Shown here: piece by piece, positions 1-10,290 of the stretch
How positions within the stretch are numbered: position 1 is the stretch's first letter
Layout: each line of letters begins with the position of its first letter
Assembly (NCBI GenBank): GCA_004151065.3
Contig: NWUY0300031070.1
Location: forward strand, 24,070 to 57,545
Length of the DNA: 33,476 nt
Reading direction: 5' to 3'
Source: Larix sibirica
Lineage: Eukaryota > Streptophyta > Pinopsida > Pinales > Pinaceae
Notes under the pieces: model-generated
The model's input: the letters and a program-made list of their open reading frames with translations, nothing else
Told to the model about the DNA's origin: nothing
Databases searched by the model: none
Translations under genes and position numbers: made by a program

Positions 1-171
1 GTTTAACTTTTATATAAATAGATAATAAATAAATAAATAAAACAAGTGGCAGCAGTGATATTTTGAAATGAGAAACCACAATGTAAATGTAATAATTTTT
101 AAAAGATGATGTTTAAATAATGTAAACCAATTATCACTTATTATTCAAAAAGGGTTTTAGGAAAAATATTT

Positions 172-173
<2 letters not shown>

Positions 174-203
<30 letters not shown>
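174..203. repeat. (AT)n microsatellite
   Basis: Fifteen uninterrupted AT dinucleotides. Likely length-polymorphic. Confidence 0.95.
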
Positions 204-206
<3 letters not shown>

Positions 207-322
207 ATGTTTTTTTTGAGCATATTAAATTCAGCTTGCAAAGTGATGCCTATTGAACATGAAGCTTTAAGTTAGCATTCTACCACTTATTTAGTTTCAT
301 TATGTGTTATGCATTGATTATC

Positions 323-414
323 AGAGAGGGAGGGGGGAGAGAGGGAGGGAGGGGGGAGAGATATCCTTAAAATGTGTGGATGGTTTGAGAGAGATCCTTA
401 AAATGTGTGGATGG
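323..414. repeat. GA/GGGA-rich tract plus two-copy 31-bp duplication
   Basis: A purine tract of GAGAGGGAGGG type (about 323-361) runs into two copies of a unit beginning ATCCTTAAAATGTGTGGATGG at 363 and 394. The second copy follows after a short GAGAGAG spacer, as expected of slippage next to the purine tract. Confidence 0.85.
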
Positions 415-660
415 CTCGTAGAAGTTACATCACTTATTATATTTATTTTTTACTCTTTGTTTCCATAATAGTCCTAGTGTTCTCCCTTATTCTAAAGTTG
501 CAGGTGTTGATCTTGTAAGAGTCACTCATCTTTGTGTATTGGGTTGCTTTGATCTAGAACTTTGCAAAATGTTTTGTTTGAAAGTTCTTTCAATGTCAGT
601 TTTCATAGACATCCTCAATGTGAATCTTGGAATATAATTTCTCTGCAATCTTGGTCATAA

Positions 661-933
661 AATGATAGGCATCTTTGACACTAAATATAGTAAAAATCTC
701 GATCCTAGTATCATTATGTGGTTGTAGGCCACTTTGATACTCAAAGGGCCTTATTGTGCTTTGATTCACACATGCTTATATGCACAATTGAAATAGGAAA
801 TTCATTAGCATGCATATCATTAAAATGATAGCCATCTCTGACACTAAAGATAAGAAGTGGATTCCAGTATGGATACGTGGTTGTAGGCCACTTTGATACT
901 TAAGACCTTATTGTGCTATGATTCACACATGTT
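661..933. repeat. Two-copy direct repeat, period 163 bp
   Basis: Segments 661-779 and 824-933 align along their length. They share a GATAG-CATC-TGACACTAAA start, an identical GTGGTTGTAGGCCACTTTGA core and a GATTCACACATG end. Divergence with small indels shows the duplication is old. No coding content. Confidence 0.8.
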
Positions 934-1080
934 TGATTTCACCAATAAAATATGAAATTGATGGATATAGGTATCAATCTGAAAAACTTAGTGTGAATTA
1001 CGAAATCTCATGAATGGACATAAATTGCGCTCAAGGTCTCAGTTGAGGACACGCCTATATGGGTGTTGCATCTAATATAA

Positions 1081-1195
1081 GCATAAGCTCAATTGTCTAG
1101 CTTGAGTGATTGAGTACTTTGAGCTTCATATTGGAGGTCTCGAGATCGATCTCTCGAGTTGATTTCCTCTGTTGTTCGCCTCACCCGATGTCCCT
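1081..1195 (+). mobile_element. tRNA-derived SINE-like remnant
   Basis: The sequence from GCTCAATTGTCTAGCTTGAG to GAGATCGATCTC has the layout of a tRNA-related SINE head. An A-box-like stretch (about 1093-1106) is followed some 40 bp later by a B-box-like stretch (1142-1153) resembling the GGTTCGANTCC consensus. Family-level resemblance to plant Au/tRNA SINEs is inferred from these boxes only. No clear tail or target duplication was found. Confidence 0.45.
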
Positions 1196-1281
1196 ATTGG
1201 TTTAGGTTTCATATTCAATGTCAATGGGAGAAATGTAGGGAAGTGCCCAAGTTTCCCCATGAGGTTTTCCTAGCAAAAAGA

Positions 1282-2014
1282 GTTATAACTTGAAATGGAC
1301 CAAGTGCTAAGTATTCTTATCAAATGGATAATAAATCAAAGTTGGCTAAGTATGTGGATGGCCCAAAGACAACCTAGTTTGTTGATTTGAAAGTCAAGAA
1401 TCCAAGCAATGAGATAATCATAATTATTTATCCATTTAAAGCAATGAGATAATCATAATTATTTATCCATTTAAATTATTAATTGGTGCAAATTATTGAC
1501 CCAAGAGTTATATAAGCTAAAGAAGTATGAAAAAGGAGCTCGTATGAGAAAGTTATGGCCTACAAACGTTATATTATGTTTTAGTTGCTCCAATAGGTGC
1601 ATTCTACATCATTGAAGGGATGCTTAATGTAATGTTTGTAACAAGAGCATCATATCCCAAGTGGAAGCCCCATGGATAATGGGACCACCATCATAACTAG
1701 TGGAAGGCATGTTAGTTTTTCATGATCAACGTTGACTTTTTCATTGTTGATACATTTTATCAAATTTGACCAAGTTTTTGAACAACTCCATAAAATAGCC
1801 TATAGACAAAAACAAAAGATATAGACAATTTGGGCATGGTATAATCTAGATATTTTCCTAAAGATAGTGAAAGATAATTCTTCTTCGCCATTGTGTGCTC
1901 AACAATTTGTAAGAAGCTCCATAAGTTGGATATGTTAGAAACCTTATAATTCCACTCTTTAACTCAAGCAAATACACAACAATCTATGTTTAGAAAGTTT
2001 ATTTAAGGAATTGT
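1282..2014 (+). mobile_element. 5' LTR-like repeat of an old Ty3/gypsy element
   Basis: This segment aligns in the same order with 4237-5080. Shared blocks include TGAAATGGACCAAG/TGAAATTGATCAAG near the start, AAGAATCCAAG, ATGAGAAAGTTATGGCC (about 1543-1560 against 4645-4662), the run around TCAAATTTGACC, GAAGATAATT-TTC with GTGTGCTCAACAAT, and AAGGAATTG at the end. The two copies flank gag and protease remnants, so I read them as LTRs. They are highly diverged, implying an old insertion. Both ends are approximate and no primer-binding site is legible downstream. Confidence 0.6.
1406..1475. repeat. Perfect 35-bp tandem duplication inside the 5' LTR
   Basis: Positions 1406-1440 and 1441-1475 are identical 35-mers starting GCAATGAGATAATC and ending CATTTAAA. 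Perfect identity inside a heavily diverged LTR means this duplication is much younger than the element. Confidence 0.95.
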
Positions 2015-2721
2015 AATTTCTTATGGGAGTAATAAAACAATATATTTTAATATTGAAGTATTTCCTCACATCTAAATTCATCCCAGGTTTGTGTAATGGT
2101 GTTGTATTGTCTTGTTATTTTATTCCATTCCATAATGTTCAACTTTCAATGCACCAAATATGAAATAGTTAATGCATTTATGGGCATAAATGTGGATAGC
2201 AATATTAACAATTTAAAAAATTAATAAAATCTGCAAATTAAGATAGGTTGTGATGAATTGTCTAGAGGAATAATTTTGACAGTAACTTACATATCGTATT
2301 CATATTAGAGCAAGTTGTTCCTTAAACATGTATGGTAAAGACTTGTAGTGCATATGAGAAGTGGTGAGACATTGTTTCCAAGAATTAAGAGAAACAATCA
2401 AACAAAGATGGCGAGGCTATCACATTGTAAAAGAGGCTCGAAAGGCTCAAAAGCAAGAATCATTTGTTTGGAGCACAACATTGCAATGCTAAATGAGATA
2501 GTGTTATAACTCATGGAGACGAAGTACAAGAAGGAAGAACAATGCTCAATAGAATCCAAGTATGAAGAGGAGGATTCCATCCATGAGGATAATGAAGGTA
2601 TGAAGCATGTAATCACTTATAATAATTGTCATTTTTTTCTAATCCTCTAATCATGCTAGAAGCAAAAATAAATCTACCCTCTTACAATAGGAAACTAGAT
2701 GTTCATAAAATAGCTACATGA

Positions 2722-2812
2722 AGGCCCATGGGGTGTAGACCGACTCATTGAGAAGTGAAATGATATGATACATTGCAAAAGAAATCACATGTTCAAACCC
2801 TAATTAGCCTTT
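2722..2812 (+). mobile_element. tRNA-derived SINE-like remnant (related to the SINE at 4532)
   Basis: GGCCCATGGGGTGTAGACCG at the head and ATGTTCAAACCCT (B-box-like, 2791-2800) about 60 bp later follow the plan of the better-preserved element at 4532-4635 (GCCCACGAGGCGTAGAGTAG ... AGTTCAAAACTC). Spacer sequence is degenerate. No target duplication found. Confidence 0.4.
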
Positions 2813-2830
2813 GCATTGTTCTTTTGGGTT

Positions 2831-2936
2831 GTGTGGTGACCTAGGGGTATAGTGGTAGCGGACGGTAATTTGACCCCATGTCACACGAGTACAAGACCCA
2901 CCTCAATTGTGGATTCCCCTAGTATATAAAAAAAAC
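2831..2936 (+). mobile_element. Second SINE-like remnant with A-tail
   Basis: A tRNA-like head (TATAGTGGTAGCGG at 2848-2861, A-box-like) is followed by GAGTACAAGACCC (2887-2899, a decayed B box), a short 3' part and an A-rich tail ending near 2936. It follows the preceding SINE-like piece within about 20 bp. Confidence 0.4.
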
Positions 2937-3039
2937 TGCATAAAGAAGCTAGTCGTGTATGTCAATGTCCATATACTAAGAGAGGAACAACAAATTTATT
3001 TTTCCCTTTAAAAGAACTCCATTCATGCTTTGATTTAGT

Positions 3040-4171
3040 GGGAAAGTTATGTAGGTTTTTTGTTCTTGGGAAAGAAGCCCATGGTGACTAAATGGGAACA
3101 CTTCAATGAATTTATCAATCACAATTCTACCCCATAGGCTATGGAGAAGATAAATGCATGAGATGAAAGTATTATCATGAAGAGCAAGGACAAAGAGTTC
3201 AAAATTATATGTCCAAGTTCCAAAAGCAGGTCATCATGTCTTACCAAAAGAACATGGGGTAATAATAATGCAACTTGAAGGTCTACATGGTCATATTTGA
3301 AAATAGTGATAGATTTTGACCGTTAGAAGTATAGATGAAGCAAGTAAGAAAGTAACTATTTATATCAATATAGGCATGAAAATAAGGTAACAAAATAATC
3401 AGGAAGACCCAAATGCAATGGAAAGAAATCTCTAGCCGTAGTAAAGAAGGGAAAAGATCCCAAGAAGTACTAGAAACATTGTGATGTAGACGGACACATG
3501 GGTGAAAAGTGTTGAGATCTTCATCCAAAATTGTGTTTGAAATGGTACAAGTCCAAGAAATAGGCAATGACTAACTACTAAGATGGTAGGTCAAGTGATA
3601 GGAGACAATATTGATGTGGATAAAAGCCTCATCCACGTTAGAATGCAAGATCATAAGAAAGTGGAGAAATGAATGTACTCTTCCATTTATAAGTTTAGGT
3701 GAGAACATGAAAGTAAATACTCTTTTTGATAGTGGTTATCATTGTAATTTGAATTTTGAAACTTTAGTTTATGAACTTGGTTTGGAAACATATGAGCATC
3801 GGCAACCATGTTCTTGAGTTGATTGCAAAAGAATTCCACTATGAGAACCACAATGCATTAATCTTGTCAATGAGGTGGAATATGATGTAGCAATCTTGTC
3901 AATGAGGTGGAATATGATGTAGCACCATGTGAGGAATGCGATGTGATGTTTGGATTTTTTTTATCTATGGGATAGGAATGTACTCTTTTATACAAGGAAA
4001 AACAAATTTCACTCTGTCAAAGGTGACAAGACCTACTTCATCAAGTCACACAAAAGAAAGAATCAAGATTCTCTTGAAATGCCAAGTTTGAGCAAGAAGT
4101 TAATTGACAACAACCAAAAGAAGACAACCTTCAAGCATGATGTGGAAGAGGCCTTGGAGAAGACGTTGTGA
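3040..4171 (+). pseudogene. Broken gag and aspartic protease of a Ty3/gypsy retrotransposon
   Basis: Three pieces are readable in shifting + frames. (1) At 3131-3240 a frame reads PIGYGEDKCMR, one stop, then KYYHEEQGQRVQNYMSKFQ, matching the Retrotrans_gag consensus (FYP-GYEED...W..L.Q..GQSVQEY...F). (2) At 3468-3540 a zinc-knuckle-like stretch reads CDVDGHMGEKC, then a stop and DLHPKLC; the first knuckle Cys is replaced by a stop. (3) At 3614-3817 an open frame contains NTLFDSGYHCNL with the catalytic Asp at 3728-3730 and then ELGLETYEHRQP, as in gypsy retropepsins. After a frameshift at a T run, YLWDRNVLFYTRKNKFH and KGDKTYFIKSHKRKNQ continue the protease C-terminus to 4171. No reverse transcriptase follows: the 3' LTR begins about 65 bp later. 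Multiple stops and frame changes make this non-functional. Confidence 0.75.
3861..3924. repeat. Perfect 32-bp tandem duplication within the protease remnant
   Basis: The unit ATCTTGTCAATGAGGTGGAA... occurs at 3861-3892 and again at 3893-3924 without a mismatch. Thirty-two is not a multiple of three, so the duplication itself shifts the protease frame. Confidence 0.95.
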
Positions 4172-4285
4172 CCTATGTGCTCCACCTTCTTCACAATTGA
4201 GCCTTTGTATGACCAAAAATGTCAAAAATAGGGACATGTAATATGAAATTGATCAAGTTCCAAGTTTGGTTCCAAAAGAGGTAAG

Positions 4286-4439
4286 AAGGAAAAGTTAAGA
4301 AGTAAGTGAGTTGAAGGTTAAGAATCCAAGTAGAAGGAAATGTCAAATATATTTGTCCAATTAAGGAAAAGTTAAGAAGTAAGTGGTTTGAAGGTTAAGA
4401 ATCCAAGTAGAAGGAAATGTCAAATTTGTTTGTCCAATT
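4286..4439. repeat. 77-bp tandem duplication inside the 3' LTR
   Basis: Positions 4286-4362 and 4363-4439 are near-identical, differing at only a few bases (GAGTTG/GGTTTG and ATATATTT/ATTTGTTT). It occupies the same part of the LTR that carries an unrelated 35-bp duplication in the 5' copy. Confidence 0.95.
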
Positions 4440-4531
4440 AATATTTAATTGTCATAACATTTTACCCAAGGGTTAGCACATATCACGATATTTCTAATGA
4501 GATAAAGAACTTTGAAAATGAATTTTATATG

Positions 4532-4635
4532 CCCACGAGGCGTAGAGTAGACGGTGAATGGGTGCACTATTAAGGCACTCCTTATGTAAGGTCACTAGTT
4601 CAAAACTCTGTGGGTATGAGCCTTACAAAAAAAAT
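4532..4635 (+). mobile_element. SINE insertion in the 3' LTR with target-site duplication
   Basis: A tRNA-like head (GGCGTAGAGTAGACGG, about 4539-4554) and a B box (AGTTCAAAACTC, about 4597-4608) precede a CCTTACAAAAAAAAT tail. It is bracketed by GAATTTTATATG (4520-4531) and GAAGTTTATATG (4636-4647), a 12-bp target duplication with one mismatch. The 5' LTR has only one copy of this site (GGAGCTCGTATGAG, about 1535-1548) followed by the same AAAGTTATGG. That is the empty site and fixes both ends. The insertion post-dates the LTR element. Confidence 0.75.
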
Positions 4636-5080
4636 GAAGTTTATATGAGAAAGTTATGGCCTTCAAAATTTATATAATAGTTGCACTGATAAGTGCATTC
4701 CATAGCCTAGTTCAAATGTGTAACATAATGTCCTTATCAGGACCACTGTAGCCCAAATGGAAACACCATGTACATGACCATCATAGCTCAAGTAGAAACC
4801 GTATCAATGTCGAGTAATCAAATTTGACATTATTAAGGGTGATACCTTTTAGCATATTTGACCAATTCTCTAAACAACTTTATAAAACACTAAGAGACCA
4901 ATCAAAGGAGTTTTTTTGGAGACAATGGAAGATAATTATTCCTTGAACTGTGTGCTCAACAATATAGAAAGGAAACATAAAACATGGTAAGTTAAATGGT
5001 TGAGAAGCTTTATAATGTAATTGTGTGACTCGAAAAAAACACAACCAACATTTTTTGGAGAGAATATTCAAGGAATTGCA

Positions 5081-5885
5081 TCTATAGTTGTAGTTTGCCC
5101 GACCCCAAAACCAAGGTCGGGGGCACATGTAAACCGAAAGAAAGGTTGAAAAAAGGTATTGTACAATGGAATAGGTTCATCCAAAGGTTAGGATAACATA
5201 CCATCAATCCAATTTAAAACAAAATTCAACCATTAAAATAAATTCTGACACCTTAAAAACTCATGCAGGTGCAAGGTCGTGCAAGCATGAAAATGAAACC
5301 AGATTTGCAAGCTTATTAAAATTGGACCTTAGCATTATTAAAACATTAAGGGTGACCAGAATCTTCCCAATAATACTATATGATTATATTTACGGAATTA
5401 TTTGCAAACAATTACAACCAGAACTTTACGTCGTAAAACTATGCAATTACTACACATCCGAAATTCCAATTTAAGACACCTTCATTAACAATTTTGCATT
5501 GCTCATCGGATCATATATGAATCTAACACCTACAACTATTCGATAATACAAAATGAAAGATATATATCTACCATATACAACCATTAATTCGTACAAAAGA
5601 TCAGATCTACCAATTGTTATTAAAATCACTACTGGATCATTCGGCAAGCATCCAAATCCCTACAAAATCAATCGAGAGTCCCAAATAGAAAGCATACCAG
5701 CTATATGGGGCACTCTATAGCCACCAAGGGTGCACTAGCAAGTTCATACACAACCATACAACTTTATATAATCAACTCTACAGAAAAACCATCCATTCAA
5801 TCTAGTTTTCAAATAGAAAACCCCATTTCCTAGCAATCAAAAATCAATATTTTCATTTGTAAAATCATACAATAGATCTGAGTAG
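5081..5885. other. Intergenic, no gene seen
   Basis: A/T-rich and rich in stops in all frames. The only structure seen is a 7-bp inverted repeat CCCGACC/GGTCGGG at 5098-5104 and 5115-5121, close to the LTR end. A - strand frame at 4880-5128 crosses the LTR and has no recognisable content. Confidence 0.5.
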
Positions 5886-6192
5886 CCATGGAGGGCACAC
5901 TTGCATAGTAAGCTACAACAAATAACACATGCATAATCATATTTCAAGCTTCCATCAAGATCAAATCTCAAAATCAAGGAGAAAACACCAATTTCCAAGC
6001 AGGATTCCTCAACCAATGTTCTGAAAACCAAGAATTTTCATATGTTATTTCATCCACATATATGATCATCCATGAGGGTGCATATGTAGAGTAAGATACA
6101 GAAAATAATACATGAATAAAAATATTTCAAGCTTCCATCAAGATCATATCTAAAAATCATGGAGAATACACCAACCTCCAAGCAATTAAACC
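5886..6192. repeat. Two-copy direct repeat, period about 183 bp
   Basis: Positions 5886-6009 and 6070-6192 align. Both run from CCATG-AGGG through ATTTCAAGCTTCCATCAAGA to CCAAGCA. The copies differ by scattered substitutions. No coding potential. Confidence 0.8.
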
Positions 6193-7334
6193 ATCATATT
6201 TGAATCCGACCATTGATATCTCTACCAATCTTTTGAACAGTAAACAGTTCAGCTACGGAAACAGTGGCGACATCATATAAACATATTAATTTACATTAAA
6301 AAAATAAACCACTTATCTTATTAATGTGCAACTGGAATCAACCGGACCACATACCACCCATCCAAAAGCACTACCAAGCCAAATCTCACTTTAACAGGAC
6401 ACCCCCAAGTTGAGGCCACAGATCCACACTAGAGGTGAACTCAAGGATAAATCAAGTATTAGTTTGATAATCTGCAACTCCATTCATCACCACCTTCTTT
6501 ATCCTCCACCCCACTACCAGGTGCAATGGTNTAGCATAGAGGGGTCTTCAAACCTCATTACAAGGCCTTCAATCTTCGAAATCTAGCCATGAAACACTCT
6601 GGCATAGATTAGTCTCCAAATTCTAACTAGGCAACACTCTGGCATAGATAACATTCCCAATTCACTAGAGGTTCAACCAGAGAGAGAAACCCCAATGAAC
6701 TAATATGAATCCTCTTATAGCCATTTGAATCCCTAGGTAGAAACTAACTCAGGTTAACTGAAGAGTAACCATACTAGTTACTAGAAGCTTCTCCAACTTC
6801 CACTATGACCATTCAAATTCTCATGAGAGAAACACGGATTCCAAAGAGAGAGACTCCAAACCTCCCAAGCCAACTCAAACTCAAGTGGGCACCACTCAAT
6901 CATGAAGGGAAACTCAATTTAGGTGGAGAGAAAGTTACACAAGCAAAGGATTCCTTCTCGGAATAGCAAAAGAGGAGTTACATAACTTTTGAGGTGTCAA
7001 AGCTAAAAATAGCCAACGAGGGCGCACTTGTGCAAGCGGGGGCTACAAAAACAAATGTAACCTCCAAAAAGGAGTTACAAAACCACCAAAGGGGCTCAAT
7101 CAACAAGTGAAATCCTCCTAAACACCAAGGAGCAACTTAGATCTATATTATGACCACTTTTCTTTTTTGCAAAATTTTATATTTAAAATTATATTTTTTT
7201 TAATTTTTTATTAATATTTAAGTTTTATTATGCATTTAAAAAATTAAAAAATATATTATAACAAATCAGATATATATAAATTTAGTTCACGTATAATGTG
7301 ATATCACATAAACCGGATTTAATATTTAACTATC
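6193..7334. other. Intergenic, including one ambiguous base and a very A/T-rich tail
   Basis: No gene seen. A single unresolved base lies at 6531. CACTCTGGCATAGAT occurs twice (about 6594 and 6634). Positions 7,140-7,320 are extremely A/T-rich. The composition between 6,340 and 7,140 is more balanced and might be an old LTR fragment, but I find no ends or motifs to support that. Confidence 0.4.
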
Positions 7335-7528
7335 AACCTCTAAAGTTAACTAAACAAATAGTAACCTCTAAAGTTAACTAAACAAATAGTACATTCCATG
7401 TCTATCAATTAACTAAACAAGTAGTAGATTCCGTGTCCATAATTTTAACTAAACAAATTAAACAAATAGTAGATTCCATGTCTATCAATTAACTAAACAA
7501 ATAGTAAATTCCGTGTCCATCAATTAAC
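7335..7528. repeat. Minisatellite-like array built on TTAACTAAACAAATAGTA
   Basis: About five copies of a unit containing AACTAAACAAATAGTA. In the later copies this is followed by (A/G)ATTCC(A/G)TGTC(T/C)AT-AATT, giving a repeat of roughly 38 bp. Unit length varies by internal slippage, for example at AACAAATTAAACAAATAG. Confidence 0.85.
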
Positions 7529-9864
7529 CCTGGTACAAAAGCAGCATAAATAACAAGGCACAACAAAAAGAGAAATTACATTAAGGTTTTATTGACTACC
7601 GTACATAGTTGGTGTTAAAGAGGGGAAACATTCTTTTGATTCCTTGACCATAGGATCATATATTCTTTAATGTCTTGTCTTAATTTATTTATATTCAACC
7701 CTTCTCATAAGCTTTGAGACAAATATTTTTTATGTTTATGAAATTTAATGGAATTTTCATTGATTGTCATTACTTAAACTAGGGATTTTTACCTTTGATT
7801 GGTTTGAATTATTCCATTTTGTTGACTTCTCGCACCTCCCAAAAGAACTATCAGGGAAAGATAAATTTACTATGGATGGAGACTACTTTTAAGTCAATGG
7901 CTAAAATTTATCTTCAACTCTATCATGAGGTAGAATAAGGTTATTTGCCATATTCAAATTTATATTCAACTATAATGAGGTAGAATAAGGTTATTTGTCA
8001 TATTATTTGGTTTTTTTGTGTGTGTATTATTAGTAGGCACTAGAGCATCTTATTGTTTGCTTATTTTCATTAAAGGTATCTAATCGTCGATACATTTATT
8101 AAGTAGATTTACAATTTCTTCACTTTTGACTCGAGAAACATTTAGCCTCTAAAAAAAGCTACTAAGTGGCTTTCCTTTGAGTAATCCTTACAATGAAAAG
8201 CTATATGCTCATAGATTAAAACTTGCAACCAATCATGATCCTCGTTTTCTTAAAAGTTGTTTTCAAAGGGAACTTTGCTAAAATCAAACATTGATGTAAA
8301 TTCCAACAATGGTGAACACTACCCTAGCCCTATTCATAGGGCTTGGGATACCAAGTGTACCAGAAGTGTTACCAATGGCCATGAAATAAATTTAAATTTC
8401 ATAGGAGATCACACAATGTTGTATAGATCACTATCAATGAAGTGATTTAGAAATTGTAGATTAAAGTCAAAAGCCTGTCACTTCAAGAAGATACATAGTT
8501 TGCTTATGAACTAAGGTCACTCATTCCCTAAAAAAGAGACTTGCTTTGCTTATGAACTAAGGTCACTCATTCCCTCAAAAAGAGACCTACTTTGCCCAAC
8601 AACCAAGGCCTTACTTCATGAATAATAAAAGCACTCTATACAAGAAATCCTAGAACAAAGAAAAATCTTAACACATGGGTGAATAAATGTTAAATATGTG
8701 AGGAATTTACCCCAAATTATCAAAGATTCAAGTCTATAGGTATTTTAGAGATGGCCATGAGGCATTGAATGCACTGTAAGTCAAGAAGTATTTATTGTCC
8801 TCTTTGACCAAAGTGAGATTTAATCTCAAAACCAATACAAAGACAACTTTCTTAACACAATGATGAGATGACACCAAGGGCTTCCTTGAGATCAAATGAG
8901 CTTTAATGGAGGATGCCTCCTTGTGAACAAAATCCATAAGAAGAGATTGCTAAAACATAGATTGCTTAATTGTTGTGCTACACACTAAACCTTCTTTTTG
9001 AAAAAGAAACCCAACATTATGTAGGGCCATTGTCACTTTGCTTCCATCATCGTCTGCATATTCAACCTCTTCCATTATTTCCTTTCCTAGTCCCTTTTTA
9101 TTATTATTTATATTATTCCCCCCACTTATTTGCCATGATTTGATCTCTAGTTTCATTCTAGCATTGTCAACACCATTGTAGGAGGGTAATCTTTAGTATG
9201 CATTATCACTAGATAATTGCATCAACTAATTATCTTTGAACCTTGTTTTTGAAGTTGCATAAATAACGTTAGGAAATATTCCAGAGAGGAGGATAAATAT
9301 CATTGCACGTGTTAAAAGATCATGTGGGATTAATGTTGCAACTAATAATGTTGGCAAGTTGCACCTATATATTCCACATGTGATGTCGAAGTTATGACAT
9401 ATGGTACGTGCAAGGCAGTGCCATGCATGATAATGCTGAATGATTTTTATCCTTCTTGAAAGGAAGAGGATAACAAGGAGAATTATGAATATGAGTGAAT
9501 GTTGACTTTTAAAACAACCTACTTACATACCACTCATCACAAAAGCTTTGTGCAAAGGAGTATGGCAATGAAAATAAAGTTTTGTTTTTTGAAAGTAGTA
9601 TTGTTAACAAAGTACTAGAAATGATAGAGGATGAGATTGTTTTGGGACTAATATGTAATCTTCATATCATAAGAATTTTTTGCCTTTGATTAAGAACTAT
9701 ATGTAAAAGCAAAATGCTTTCTTTGATTCCTATGAATAATAAGTAGGTTTTTTCCCGGGTGAAAAAAAAAGAATATAGCAATGAAAATAGGCAAGCCTTA
9801 TCCACCCCTATGAAGAACCTTTGAGGGCCATCAAAGCCTACTTATTCACCTCATCCTATATGTA
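7529..9864. other. Intergenic with two short tandem duplications
   Basis: No supportable gene on either strand; the open frames here are short and lack known motifs. About 7913-8014 carries a two-copy repeat of roughly 50 bp built on ATGAGGTAGAATAAGGTTAT. The second duplication, at 8499-8590, is listed separately. Confidence 0.5.
8499..8590. repeat. 46-bp tandem duplication
   Basis: TTTGCTTATGAACTAAGG... starts at 8499 and 8545 with only a few substitutions. The first bases of a third copy appear at 8591. Confidence 0.9.
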
Positions 9865-10290
9865 CCCATAGCATACTATGGTATACAATGACTTATGGCC
9901 CACTCCCCATGCCATTGCATGGTTCCACCTATATGACATAGTTCCATGGCATTGTGCATATGATCCATACCACCACATGGTTCTCCCTATAAGAAATGTT
10001 TCCACAATGTGGTGCACATGATATGGCATGCCACCTCATGGTTCTCCCCAAGTGATATGCATATGACATGGCATGCCACCTCATGATTCCACCCATCTGA
10101 CATGGAATGCCATTTTATGGTTCCACTATGTTGTTCGTATGACATGTCATGACCTCTCATTGTTCCCTTGTATGACATGGTTTCAGGGTCTTGTGCATAT
10201 GACCTATGCCACCTCATAGTCCTCACTATATGACATGGTTTCATGGTGTTGTACATATAACCTATGCCACCTCATGGTTCCACATAGGAA
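9865..10290. repeat. Degenerate array of CCACCTCATGGTTCC / ATATGACATGG units
   Basis: About eight related units of 35-61 bp each, with CATGGTT(C/T)C near the start, TATGACATGG in the middle and TATGCCACCT at the end. The last two well-preserved units are about 57 bp. Because 57 is a multiple of three, a - strand frame stays open across the array (9987-10256); I treat that frame as a by-product, not a gene. Confidence 0.7.

Larger units (their letters stand above)
1..1077. other. Intergenic, A/T-rich, no gene seen
   Basis: No open frame with recognisable protein similarity is visible on either strand. The stretch holds an AT microsatellite, a GA-rich tract, a 31-bp-period duplication and a larger 163-bp-period duplication, each listed separately. 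Otherwise I see nothing in it. Confidence 0.6.
2015..3039 (+). other. Interior of the gypsy element: 5' part, no intact gene
   Basis: Lies between the 5' LTR and recognisable gag. Around 2,510-2,600 the + strand has a short open stretch rich in Lys and Glu, which could be an N-terminal gag relic but is not diagnostic. Two SINE-like pieces sit at 2722-2936. Nothing else recognisable. Confidence 0.4.
4237..5080 (+). mobile_element. 3' LTR-like repeat of the gypsy element
   Basis: Collinear with 1282-2014 (blocks listed there). It starts TGTAATATGAAATTG directly after a purine-rich AAAAATAGGGACA stretch that resembles a polypurine tract, which supports this start. It is longer than the 5' copy because of a 77-bp duplication (4286-4439) and a SINE insertion (4532-4635). 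The 3' end is set where similarity to the 5' copy stops, near AAGGAATTG. Confidence 0.6.

Noticed and set aside
1081-4635. Functional tRNA genes
   Set aside because: The tRNA-like A and B boxes belong to SINE-like segments that do not fold into complete cloverleaves.
5098-5121. CCCGACC/GGTCGGG hairpin as a terminator or regulatory element
   Set aside because: A 7-bp stem near an old LTR end with no gene upstream; too short to assign a role.
8257-8445. 62-codon + strand frame
   Set aside because: It begins with TTG, contains no recognisable motif and lies in repeat-bearing intergenic DNA.
9987-10256. 89-codon - strand frame
   Set aside because: Produced by the degenerate repeat array whose 57-bp units preserve frame; no motif.
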